Below are positions 26,947 through 37,664 of a stretch of 64,000 bases of DNA, piece by piece. The stretch is taken from contig NC_083636.1 in assembly GCF_963576545.1 (NCBI RefSeq), positions 1,984,383-2,048,382 of the forward strand, written 5' to 3'. The position numbers and the translations under genes were made by a program. This DNA comes from Limanda limanda (taxonomy: Eukaryota > Chordata > Actinopteri > Pleuronectiformes > Pleuronectidae). The notes below the pieces were generated by a model. It was not told where the DNA came from and did no database searches. It was given only the letters and a program-made list of their open reading frames with translations. The stretch's first letter is position 1. The number at the start of each line of letters is the position of its first letter.

Positions 26947-29900
26947 TCACCTGCGGTAGCGCCCTCTCTCTTTGTCCCTCTCTCTCTCTCTGTCTCTGTC
27001 CCTTCCTCGCTCTCTCTCTCTCTCACGCCGAGGTCCTCCACGCTCTCGCTCTCGCTGCCGCTCTCGCTCCCGCCGGCCGCTCACCACCGCCTGTGTCCGC
27101 CGCAGGAAGTCGTCCACACGCATGTCATAGTCATGCTGCGAGAGGGATTGAAAATCAATAAGACCTCATCAGATTGATTAATTAGTAGAGCTGCATAATT
27201 TAACAAATACTGACTCAGAGAAAACTTAAAACTGACAGTTAACCGAAAGGGGCGATCTGAGCTATCGCCCCAAGTAACAACAGGAAGCAGATGTGTTTAA
27301 CAAAGGCGAGGAGGCTGTAAGGAGGCGAATCGTCATCAGGAAGTGAATTAAAGCAAAATCGAACCGTGTGATGAAGACACGAAGGTCAAGACCATCGTGC
27401 TACAGAACTCACCGGGCTGGAGGCGAAGGCACGGTGCTGCGGCGCCCTCTGCTTATCTCTGAAGCGGGGGGGTGGAGCCTCGTGTGGCGGCAGTGGTGGG
27501 TGATGGTGGTGATAGGCCTGGTGAGGGGGTGGAGGGGGGTGGCCGTGGTGGTAGTAGGGGGGGTGATGGGGCGGTGGCTGCTCGACACTGGGGTACGCCG
27601 CCTGACAACACCAACAGGAAATCATTGGTGTCAGTCGTCAATAATGTGATTGATGATCAAACAGGATCAAAGACAGAGTCGTACCAGCGTCTGCCAGGGG
27701 GCGGGGGGTCCCACGCTGTGGTGATAATCTCTCATGTAGTCGTACGACTGAAACAGGAAACACAGGTGAGCCCAGCCGACGCTAACACGCTAACACCTCG
27801 GTGCTACAGGACCAGAACCAAGTTCAACTGGACACATTGATGCTAAGCTAACATGCTAAAACCTCACCCCATTGAGAAAAACATCTCGCCTTACGCTGGA
27901 GAAACGTCTGAAAACAGAACAAAGCCATTTTTAGAAAAAACATTTAAAATATTCGACATAACTAAGAAATGGTTTTGTTCTTCCTAAACGATTAAAACGG
28001 ATTATTGTTATTTTTTATCTGCTCAACCGATAAATGCTGCTGTGGCTCCGCCCACATTATGATGTGGTCTCACCTGTCCACCTGCTGATTACGAAGGTCC
28101 TGGAGGAACCCTGAAAGTAAAAGTAGTTTAATTTGAAACTGTTTCTGATGAATGAAGTAAAGTTACGCAAAAATATAAACAGTGTTCTGACAAAGACTAA
28201 AAAAAGTCAACAATTTGAATACATTCGGAGATCAAACAGTAAAAATAATCGAAATAAATCTTTGAACCAATTGTAAAAACATCAAAACAATGTTGGCTGA
28301 AGTAACTTTCATTCAAAACAGGAAGTGACTGAGATTTTCAAATAAACGACCTGCGCGCTGGTTGAAGTCAGGTGGACCTTCGGCTCGCGGCCTCTTCCTG
28401 CCGTGGAGGTCGAACTCTTCAGGTCGACGCCTACGTAAACAAGTTGACAAGTAAGACACACACACGCACACAAATACACACTCTCACACACATACATCAG
28501 TGCATACTATAAAAACTCACTCAGGTCAATTCAGCAACAGAAAAAAACTCCAAGTGCTGATTTACTGATATTTTATAGACATGTGATCGTCCAGAGAACC
28601 AATCAGACGACACGACATCCCTCGCCCACTGACCTCTCTCACCTTAGGGTCGTACGAGGCCACGCCCTCTCACGTCTTTACTTAATTACATAAATGACGT
28701 TGTTTCACTGCTTGATGGACAAATACAGTATTTAAATGAATTTGGTTTCACACACACAGTAAAAAAACAAACAAGAAGAAGCGTGTGAAGGAACAACATA
28801 CCGCCTCTGTTGTTTACGTTGTTTGTCAACAACACTGAGATTATAAACACAGTTCCTCATCAGTCCATTAAAGGCTTTTTAAAACCCTCTTATTTTGAAA
28901 GGGTGGAGGGAGGTGATGATGATGATGATGATGGTGCAGTCCTGTCAATCAATATGTAAAGCCCCACCCACCTCCATCCCAGCCCTGCCCCCTCCAGACC
29001 AGCAACAGTCCTTCCTGTCGCTCCGTCCGTCGCCTCCAGCCCCAACACACACACTTTATATTCAGTTCATTAGAGCGACACACACACACGCACACATGTG
29101 CACGGTAACACTCTCAGTCCTGAGTGTACAGGGGGAGGAGGGTTTGATATAACTGTCCTTTTATTGGGGGAGGGGTAGGTCCATAAGGATTCTTTTAAGA
29201 AGTCCATCTTTACCTTATGAGCCAGAAGCCCCGCCCCCAAACAAATCATACCCTCTCATTGGATTCAGTCCAGAGGCCGCGCCCCCAAACACATCACACC
29301 CTCTCATTGGATTCAGTCCAGAGGCCCCGCCCCGCCTCTCTCACACCCCACCCGCACCACCTTCTCAAAGACCAGAGAGTTCTACCCGCCCTCCTCCTTC
29401 AGTCCGGCCAGTGACGCTCGTCCTTTTGCCTTTATTTTGAAATGGTCAGCCACAGTCCAGCTAAACTTTAGATTATTAAACTTCCAAAGAAAGAAACTCC
29501 TGCAAAGAAAAAAAGCTTTGATTCAGCAACAAACTTCAAACTTTCATTGACTGAAAATTATTTATCAAAAGAAAATAAACTCAAACTAAGGAAGAAACGT
29601 ATGTCCTGAACGTTTCACTTCCTGCCTGACTTCTACGACCTCTGACGCAGAGCCAGGCATCATTGCGGTGGAAAGCTCCTGACTGGACAAACCACAACAA
29701 CCATCAATGAACCAGCAACGCTCGCCATGGGATCGCTAGCCGCCGGCTAAAAGCAGCAGCCTTCTCCGTCTTCCAGCAGCAGGTGGCGCCGTGGCCGCGG
29801 CAGGAGAGGAAGAAGAACAGGAAGCGGGAGAAGGAGCTTGTTGTTTGGCTAACCTTCCCGGTTCACGTTGCGGTGGCCGGCCTCGAGGCCGCGGCTCTGA

Positions 29901-32900
29901 TGGCGTCCTACGTTTGTGACGAACTTGACGAGCTACCAGGTGAACGTCCACACTCTCGTCCAATGGGAACAGGGCACAGAGCTGAGCACCGATCTCCGGT
30001 TGAATCTCCTGAAAGAGATTTTACATGTTCAACACAAGCAATGTCTCACAGATCCTGAAACTCAAATGGCCAGGACTCCGATGGCGTGCTGACCTGTCCG
30101 TCACGTCCAATCTTCACAGGCTTGTGTTCGTTCCAGGGGTTCGACAGATGAGACGTCTTCGTGAAGGGAAGTTCTCTCCTGAGGGCGAACAGAGGAGGAG
30201 GCTTGAGATGTTGGCGCGTCATTGTTGTTGTTGTTGTGATTGTCATTATTGTTGTTATTGTTTACCTGCAGAGCCAGTCGATCTTGAAGACTCCGCCCAG
30301 CATCTTGGCGTTCATACCGGCAGGAAGAACCCAGTGGATCGGAGATCCGCCATGATGAGACTCCGACGCCAAACGAGCGAAACCTGCGGTCGAGACGAAG
30401 ACACATTTCAATTCAGTGAAGGCCTAAAAACAACATTATCAATAAAGTTAATGATTATTTTTAACCTTGGAATTTTCCACTTTCCCTCACGGAGAAGACG
30501 AGGACGACGCTGCGAGCGGCGCGGAACGCGGCGTTCAACTTCTTCTCGTTCACCGGCAGCGTCGACCACACGCCCTGAACACGATGACATCATCATTAAC
30601 AAGATACATCACACCCTCTGAACACGATGACATCATCATTAACAAGATACATCACTGCGTCATGGTACCTTAGCTTTAGCCAACGACACGTTTTCGTGGT
30701 TGTTGCTCTTGATGAGGAAGAAGCGAGCGTCTCGCAGGATGTAGCGTAATTTACTGGTCGGATCTGAAACCACACAGGAAGAGGAAGGAATCTGATTACT
30801 TTAATCAGATTACAGTACGATGGATACTTCACAGGGACTCAAACCTAATGATGACATGTTAAAACATTGTTTACAGAGAAATAAAGATGGCCGCCTTACT
30901 CTCCATCCCTTTGCGAACAGCCCGGACCGACGAAGACAACTTGTCCTGCTTCTTCTCCGAATCTTTCAAAGTAAAAGCATAGAAACTAACTGAATGAATC
31001 ATTCGTTAAAAACTCTCGTCCACGTTCCTCCACAGGAAATAATGATTGGTCTCCTATTGATGATAATGATCATGGATGATGGTTTGTGGATAAAAAACGG
31101 GCGTCATTCGTTGTAGTGATGATTACCTGAGGCGTCTGAGGCGGAGCCTGAACGAGCCGACTCGCCGTCGTCAGAGAAACTAACAGAGGAGGCGGAGCGC
31201 GAGTCACCGGCCTCGCTCCGAGTGTCGTAGTCGTTACCCTCGCCACCGCCACGTCTCTCGTACTCCTCTTCTTCTTCCTCCTCCTCCTTCTCTCCTTCTT
31301 CCTCATCCTCCTCTTCCTCCATGCCCTCCTCCTCTTCGTCTTCCTCCTGCTCCTCGTCTTCCTCCTCCTCTACGTGGGAGCCGGCAGGGGAGGAGCTTCC
31401 CGATCCCTGCTCTGAGCCATACTCTTCTACCACGTCCTCCTCTGATTGGGTGATCACCACGTGGGGCGTCGGGCTCGGAGGCCGCTCTTCACGCCGCAGC
31501 TTCTGTAGACAAACAGGAAGTTAATGTGATTGGCTGAAAACCTTGACACTGATTGTGTGTGTGTACGCAATACACAGTAGCAGCAGTACTGTCAGTATTT
31601 ATAAGTAGTATTAATCGCAGTACTAGCGGTGGTGTGAATACCTGGCTCAGACCCTCCAGGCCTCTTTGGGCTTCTCTGCGGCGAGCGTCCTCTGCTCCTC
31701 GGCTCCTCGTCGCCTCGCGGGAGACTCGCCGACTCTTCCGCTCCTCGTAGTATTCGTTTCGGTAGCCGGTGCCGGCGGCGTGTCGCCCCCGGGGGCTGGA
31801 TGGCGTCTTCTTGGAGGAGGAAAGGGGCGGGCCTGGGGCTCTCTGCTTAGTGGAGGATGATCTGGAGGGAGCATGGCCTGACGAGGGGCGGAGCCTCTTC
31901 AGGTCATGGCTGTCAGAGCGATCACTTTTCCTCTTTGTTCCTGAGAACGAGACATTATTTAACCACAGAATCAGTCGTCGTGGGAACAGCAGGAGCAGTG
32001 GTGATGGAGGTGGAGTCAGTACCTTTCTTGTCACTGACGTCTCTCTCACTCTCTGGATTGTACAACTCGTCGTCTTGATCTGGAGCCTCGGTCAGAAGGT
32101 CCTCCAGAACGTTCAGCTCTCCATCTGACACACAGGAAAACTTTATTTAAACTAACACACGTGACACACTTTAAAACTGTATTTTTTTCAGACCTTAATT
32201 GTAATTGAGCAGTTAAAGCCTCCATTCCATACACCTCCCTCAGCTTCTGTTTCCACTGTAGGTGGCTGTGGATTCAACCATTTTATTGTCACCATTTTCC
32301 TAGCAGTCATCAAGAGTATATGTAACAAGTGCTCTTGGTCTCTTGTGTACATGCCTTCAGGAGTTAGATCAAAAAGAAACTGACTTGGGGTGAATAGTAT
32401 ATTAATTCCCAAAACTTTATCTATCTCGCTCTTTATCCCCTTCCAGAAAGGAAGCATCATTGGGCTTTAAAACTGTATTTAAACTAACTACCAGTGTCAA
32501 ATAAAACAGGGAAATCACTGATTCATATGTTCATAAAATTACACATTTACTCAAAGCTAATCTGTCGTAAAAGCTAAAGGAAATGACGTCATAATAGGCT
32601 TAATGATCATTCGAACAATAAATCAGGCCATTCTCCACTTCCTGTCTTTGTTATGACGTAGTGATGAACCAGACAGAGCGGATCAGTGCGGGTCAGAATC
32701 ACGCGTGTGTGTGTGACGTTGCGGGTTAGGAAGTGCGTGAAGCTGCAGATGAACGCAGGCTGGTGTCGTGGCTTCACGCAGCGGGGGGTGCGGGTCAAAC
32801 CGGTTAGAACGCGTCAGAACCGGTAACTGGCACATAACACGTCACCAGCTGCTAACCAGTGTGACCAGGAGCCGCTGGTCCAGAGGCTGATCGATTAACC

Positions 32901-33006
32901 GACCCGCAGCAGACTCAATCCGACCAGAACAAAGATAGCACGCATGCTAACAGCTAGCCGCGGCTAACAAAGCCTCACCTTTGTCCTCGCGCCGGTCGGC
33001 CGCCAT
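26947..33006 (-). CDS. ythdc1: YTH domain-containing protein 1, nuclear m6A reader
   Basis: Sixteen exons, all with GT-AG sites and agreeing phases, give 675 residues: 32979-33006, 32023-32124, 31642-31940, 31127-31502, 30900-30962, 30669-30763, 30466-30574, 30266-30383, 30094-30178, 29854-30008, 28351-28430, 28074-28110, 27868-27907, 27685-27747, 27413-27601 and 26947-27135. The N-terminus (MAADRREDK, then [20 protein letters not shown]) matches human YTHDC1. A glutamate-rich tract and [12 protein letters not shown] come next, then the YTH domain from [16 protein letters not shown] to [10 protein letters not shown], with the cage tryptophans in GVWSTLP and PIHWVLP intact. A proline/histidine-rich part and an arginine/glutamate repeat ending RGRYRR finish the protein. 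It binds N6-methyladenosine in nuclear RNA and affects splicing and export. Human YTHDC1 has 727 residues; the acidic tract is shorter here. Intron 10 (28431-29853) contains only repeats and a tandem duplication near 29220-29330. Confidence 0.96.
29217..29335 (+). repeat. Two tandem copies of a roughly 56-bp unit in ythdc1 intron
   Basis: The sequence CCCCGCCCCCAAACAAATCA followed by CCCTCTCATTGGATTCAG and TCCAGAGG is repeated once with two or three changes. It contains ATTGG (inverted CCAAT) boxes. Nearby 28910-28935 is a short (GAT)n run. No exon is seen in this intron. Confidence 0.6.
32185..32464 (-). mobile_element. 5'-truncated L1-like LINE insertion with 16-bp target duplication
   Basis: On the minus strand an open frame (stop near 32188) resembles the C-terminal end of L1-type ORF2 proteins, with a [15 protein letters not shown] start and an [12 protein letters not shown] stretch. 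It is flanked by identical 16-base direct repeats, CTTTAAAACTGTATTT, at 32169-32184 and 32465-32480, the target duplication of a retroposition event. The insertion is in ythdc1 intron 1, in the same orientation as the gene. Confidence 0.85.
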
Positions 33007-33019
33007 CACCGCCGCGGTC

Positions 33020-33290
33020 ACGTGTCCGCGCGTCGTGCTCAGGTGACGTGCAGGTGAAACGATCGGATCTGAATTCACGAAGCAAATAATAAGAAAAACC
33101 AACGTAGGGCAGCGCAGAGCAAATGGCGGACAGACTGTTGTTGGAGCGGCTTCTTCTTCTGGTGAGAAACCTGTGAACCGCCGCCCCCTGCTGGAGCGGA
33201 GGCGCTACCGGCTGACACGTGACTGCACAACGTCAATACGTGCAGCGTTGTGACGTCAGGTCGTTCAACAACGTTGCAAAAAGTCCAGTA
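33020..33290. other. Upstream region of ythdc1
   Basis: The DNA just 5' of the ythdc1 ATG is CpG-rich with CACGTG (33020) and TGACGTG sites, as expected for a housekeeping promoter. No TATA box was seen. Confidence 0.4.
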
Positions 33291-33297
33291 ATAAATA

Positions 33298-33476
<179 letters not shown>

Positions 33477-34020
33477 TACTTTATTCATCCCCGAAGGGAA
33501 ATTAAGTCGTCATAGCAGCCGGTATATTTGAATACAATAAAATACAATAGAATAAAATAAAAAAATATTGAGGTAGAAAGTGGCAAGATGATGTTAATAG
33601 TACTGATGATATGATGGTAATGTTATTGTTAGACAGTATATAAAATTAGTACAGTATATATAGTATATAATATAACATAATATATATTTATATATGATAG
33701 TAATTATACCAATATAATAATAGCAGTATATACAAATAATGGCAGCAACAGTATATATAATAATAAAAGTAGTAATATAATAATAATAATAATTATAATT
33801 ATAACAGGTACACATGTATAAATATGTGTATATAGACTTATATATACAAAGAATATACAGAGAGTATGATATATATATGATATATAGTAGAGGTATAAAT
33901 ATAAGTATTTGACTATACAAAAGGTAATATAATATACTATGAGTGTAAGAATATGTAGACAGAGTGTGCAAAAGACAATATTATTGTATAAAATGATATA
34001 TAACATCAATATGGTTTATA
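33477..34020 (-). mobile_element. AT-rich retroelement tail, copy 1
   Basis: The segment begins TTACTTTATTCATCCCCGAAG, a sequence that marks the ends of several fish non-LTR elements. From about 33530 to 34010 it is nearly identical to 40370-40850. The element orientation is inferred from the adjacent microsatellite and is uncertain. Open frames here are AT-rich artefacts. Bases 34020-34900 hold no gene I can support. Confidence 0.6.
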
Positions 34021-34906
34021 TTAACACATATCACATATGATAAGAAGTAAGTGTATATGGAGCGGATCCTAACGGCCCAGAATATATTACTATCAAGGCT
34101 TTTAGATAATAATTACATCATGGTTTCAGTAACTCCACTTACTCATCATAAAAACATGTATATTCACAAGTCACTCCCCAGGACCAGACGCCTCTTTCTG
34201 GACACTAAACAGTTACTCGTTGATATGAGCAGGTCAACAGCAAATTCAAGATCTGATCAATGACTATCGGTGCAAAGCAAAACTGATTTCAAAGAAAAAG
34301 GAGCAACTGAAGAAAAGATGCAGTTCACGTCTCTCTCTCTTGGCGAGATGCTCTGTCTGATTGGTAGAGATGAGTAGATCAACTTAGTATATATTTTGGA
34401 CTATTAATGTAAATCATGGGCCAAACGAGCTTACATTCATTGTAGTACAAACTGGTTGGAAGAGGGTAAAATGCTACAATTGATCAACTGAAGGTGAAAG
34501 ACAAAATTATTAGCATTCTTACATGGCTCTCTCCTTGGATGTTGATTCAGCGTTAGAATAAAAACAAAATAAAAAATATGTTGTTTTATTTTGTGTGAAG
34601 AACAGAGTTCATTACATTTAAAAGTCAGTGATCATCAAGAGCTCATTGTGGGGTTTTGAATTGTGTGGACTTCACAACTATAAACAATACATTCATGATC
34701 AATTGGCTTCTCACATTTTTAAATAACCCTTATTTTTTATGGAATTCGTATGTCTTTTCGAAATAGGTGACCTGGAGTTTATTTTATTATGTTATTGTAT
34801 TATTGGGGAGATCCCAATCAATTGGTCACACTTTCATAAGCAGACGCTTTTGACTTGGTCGCTCATGTTTAAACATAACTTCTCTCCTCATAAGTATCCA
34901 CATAAT

Positions 34907-35043
34907 TGCCCCTCTTAGAACAACAAAGTGCTGCTAATAGATGCACTGTATGAATGTGTGTGTGAATGGGTGAATGTCAAACTGTACTGTAAATAGCTTT
35001 GAGTGGTCTTCATCAGACTAGAAAAGCGCTATATAAATACAAA
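34907..35043 (+). mobile_element. 5'-truncated tRNA-derived SINE fragment
   Basis: This stretch matches the 3' half of the full SINE at 38786-39052 (AACAAAGTGCTGC, GAATGTGTGTGTGAATGGGTG, AAAAGCGCTATATAAATAC). It joins directly to LINE coding sequence at 35044, so one element has inserted into or beside the other. Confidence 0.75.
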
Positions 35044-35565
35044 ACCAGCTGCCATCCATGGAGGACCTCTACACCCAGCGGTGCAGGAAGAAGAGCAACC
35101 GGATTATTAAAGACCCCCATCACCCAAACCATGAAGTGTCTGGCTGACGGTACCGCAGCATCCGGGCCGGCACCACCAGGCTCAGAGACAGTTTCATCCC
35201 CCAGGCCATAAGACGTTTAAACTCCTCTGAACCGAAATAACTCCACCAAACCAGCACCCTGGAATATTTGCATATTTGCACCAGCACCATAATAAGCATA
35301 TTTGAATATTTGCACTACTGCACAAATTGAACATTCATCTGTAAAGATATATATTTAGATATATATATTTTATTTTCTATTTTAAATTTTTGATATTCTA
35401 TTTTATTGTTATTCTATTTTATACTATTTCTATTTTATTTTTTTGGGTTGAGATTACAGAGCATTGCTTAAAGAGAGCCTGTGACCCAAGTATTTCATTG
35501 ACAGTGACTGCTTCATGTTAACTCTGTTCATTTGACAATAAAAACAAATCTTGAATCTTGAAAAC
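35044..35565 (+). mobile_element. LINE 3' end with reverse-transcriptase C-terminus (copy 2)
   Basis: The frame starting CTGCCATCCATGGAGGACC codes LPSMEDLYTQRCRKKS, the C-terminal end of reverse transcriptase in an abundant fish LINE group. A frameshift or stop follows. The 3' untranslated part (35280-35565) is shared with 4610-4908 and ends in GAATCTTGAA repeats. Confidence 0.8.
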
Positions 35566-35779
35566 CATTTATTACATCTGGAAGGAAAAGCCAAATTACC
35601 ATTACGGTGAGGGAGCAGATCTTTTATTATGTATTTCATTTATTTGTTGTTATTTTAAGGATAAGCAAAGAGAAATAAACTGTTAATCTTTATTTATCAA
35701 ATTAAACATGTCAAACAAAATCAAACTATGACCAAAGCGTTCTGATGTTTTATCTTGAAAATGTCATGGCGGAAGTGCC

Positions 35780-35901
35780 GTGACAGACCGGAAGTCCGCG
35801 TCATTCCTCCCAGCTGTGCAGAACCGGCTCAGACACACTGAACTTATTTCATCTGTAGAAAGACGAAAGAAACAGAAACTTTTGTTCCTTCCGGTCGGAG
35901 C
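35780..35901 (+). promoter_or_regulatory. ufc1 promoter and 5' leader
   Basis: ETS-type CCGGAAGT (35789-35796) and CCTTCCGGTC (35889-35898) motifs lie within 120 bases of the ATG, with no TATA box, in a CpG-containing stretch. This resembles a normal housekeeping promoter rather than random flanking DNA. Bases 35566-35780 are AT-rich and empty. Confidence 0.5.
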
Positions 35902-36417
35902 ATGTCGGACGAAGCGACGCGCAGGGCCGTGTCTCAGATCCCGCTGCTGCGGAGCCCGGCGGGCCCCCGGGACCGGGTCCTGTGGCCCCAGCGCCTGAAG
36001 GAGGAGTACCAGGCCCTGATCCGCTTCGTGGAGCAGAACAAGGCCGCGGACAACGACTGGTTCCGACTCGAGTCCAACGCGGACGGGACGCGCTGGACCG
36101 GCACCTGCTGGTTCATCCACGAGCTGATGCGCTACGAGTTCCGGTTGGAGTTCGACATCCCGGTGACGTATCCGGACACCGCGCCCGAGGTGGCGATCCC
36201 GGAGCTGGACGGGAAGACGGCCAAGATGTACCGGGGCGGCCGGATCTGCCTCACGGACCACTTCGCCCCCTTGTGGGCCCGCAACGCGCCGCGCTTCGGG
36301 CTGGCGCACCTCATGGCGCTGGGGCTCGGACCCTGGCTCGCGGTGGAAGTTCCGGATCTGATCGGTAGGGGGCTCGTGCTCCACAAGGAGATGCAGCGCG
36401 ACGAGGCGGCGGAGTGA
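35902..36417 (+). CDS. ufc1: Ubiquitin-fold modifier-conjugating enzyme 1 (intronless)
   Basis: One uninterrupted exon codes 171 residues that match human UFC1 (167 residues) along its whole length: [52 protein letters not shown] and [18 protein letters not shown]. The active-site cysteine is residue 116 in [10 protein letters not shown], as in human. UFC1 is the E2 enzyme that receives UFM1 from UBA5 and, with UFL1, transfers it to targets such as ribosomal RPL26 at the ER. The third codon positions are strongly G/C, unlike the AT-rich flanks. Human UFC1 has several introns, so the intronless form suggests a retrocopy or complete intron loss; the frame is intact and a promoter-like leader and a polyadenylation signal (AATAAA, 36547-36552) are present, so it is probably functional. 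Confidence 0.95.
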   Translation: MSDEATRRAVSQIPLLRSPAGPRDRVLWPQRLKEEYQALIRFVEQNKAADNDWFRLESNADGTRWTGTCWFIHELMRYEFRLEFDIPVTYPDTAPEVAIPELDGKTAKMYRGGRICLTDHFAPLWARNAPRFGLAHLMALGLGPWLAVEVPDLIGRGLVLHKEMQRDEAAE

Positions 36418-36546
36418 CGTCACGCATGACAACACGTTGAAAGACTTGTGAATGGAAACGGAACCAAAACACGGAGAGTGACGTCATGCTAATGTCGTGA
36501 TGGAAGCGGCGTCGGTCGTCACCGTGAGGAGCTGAGCAGTGCTGTT

Positions 36547-36552
36547 AATAAA
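36547..36552 (+). terminator. Polyadenylation signal of ufc1
   Basis: AATAAA lies 130 bases after the stop codon. There is no poly(A) run after it. Confidence 0.65.
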
Positions 36553-36741
36553 GTTTATTTAAATGGACTGAAACACTGACACTGTTCGGAACATGTCCAC
36601 AGAAGTTATTTTTATGATTAAAGTGACTTTGGGTTTATATCACATTAAAATCTTGTGATAACATGTCCACGATCTCTGAGAATAATTCATGATCCGAAGT
36701 GTGTTTGTGATTCGGTGCAGAACTGAGATGATAAAGGTTTA

Positions 36742-37381
36742 TAGGGATGGGGGGGGAAATCGATTCAGTTACAAATCGCGATTCTTGTAAATGACGATTT
36801 TAAATGGCCATGCTGCCTCCCAAATCGATTTAAAAAAAAAAAAAAACATATTGGTCTTTACGGGGGGGGATATATTTGGGGGGGGGGGGCAAGTGGACCA
36901 GCTCTTGTTTTTGCACAAGAATCTAAACATACCCTAGCACTAGCTTTGCATCGCCTACATGCAGACAACAATGAAGCATAGCCTACTTTTTGTTTATTCC
37001 TAAGTTGAAATAATGAATTAACTTTTATTCATTCTATTTAATTTACCTTTTATTTATTGTTTAAAAGTAGCCTTAGTGGCATACATTTCTTAATCTGTCA
37101 GTTTGTGTGCAGTTGACAGGGGCTATACAATAATAGGGCACATTTTTATTTATTTTCTCTATTGGCTGCCCGGCAGTCATTAAGTTAATGTTAATATTTG
37201 AAATAAAACTTGTAAAGCTCTAAGTGAATTTGACTGTGTTGTATTTGTACTGTGATTCAACTTTTTTATATCGAATCGCAATACTTACAGAATCACAATA
37301 CCCAAATAATCGCAATAAATATCGTATCGCCACCCAAGTATCGTGATCGTATCGGGAGGTCCCTGCTGATTCCCGTCCCTA
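36742..37381. mobile_element. Non-autonomous hAT-type DNA transposon, 640 bp
   Basis: Termini TAGGGATGGG and CCCGTCCCTA form an inverted repeat with one mismatch, and an exact 8-base duplication AAGGTTTA flanks them (36734-36741 and 37382-37389). Subterminal ATCGATT/AATCGC motifs resemble those of the element at 14819-15581, so the two belong to related families. No transposase frame is left. Confidence 0.85.
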
Positions 37382-37664
37382 AAGGTTTATATATAAACTG
37401 ATGGAAAATGAAAAGTCTGACAACAAACTAACAGATGCTGCTGTGACCTTTGACCTGGATCTTCTCTCCTATCAGAAGTAGTTATGTGATAATGATATTG
37501 ACACCACCCCCAAGATGCCGGCTGGTTTCCATGGAAACAAGGGCAGTGTTTAAATTCTCAGTCAGTTAGAACTTAAAATATTTGAAAGGATTTATTGAAA
37601 CAGTTTGAATAAAATGATTTGAACCGTAAGTGTTTATTAGTTAATGAGGTTTACAGAAATCAAT

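Noticed and set aside
35764..36435. Minus-strand and alternative + strand frames over ufc1
   Set aside because: The G/C-rich third positions of ufc1 remove stop codons from other frames. Only the 35902 frame matches a known protein.
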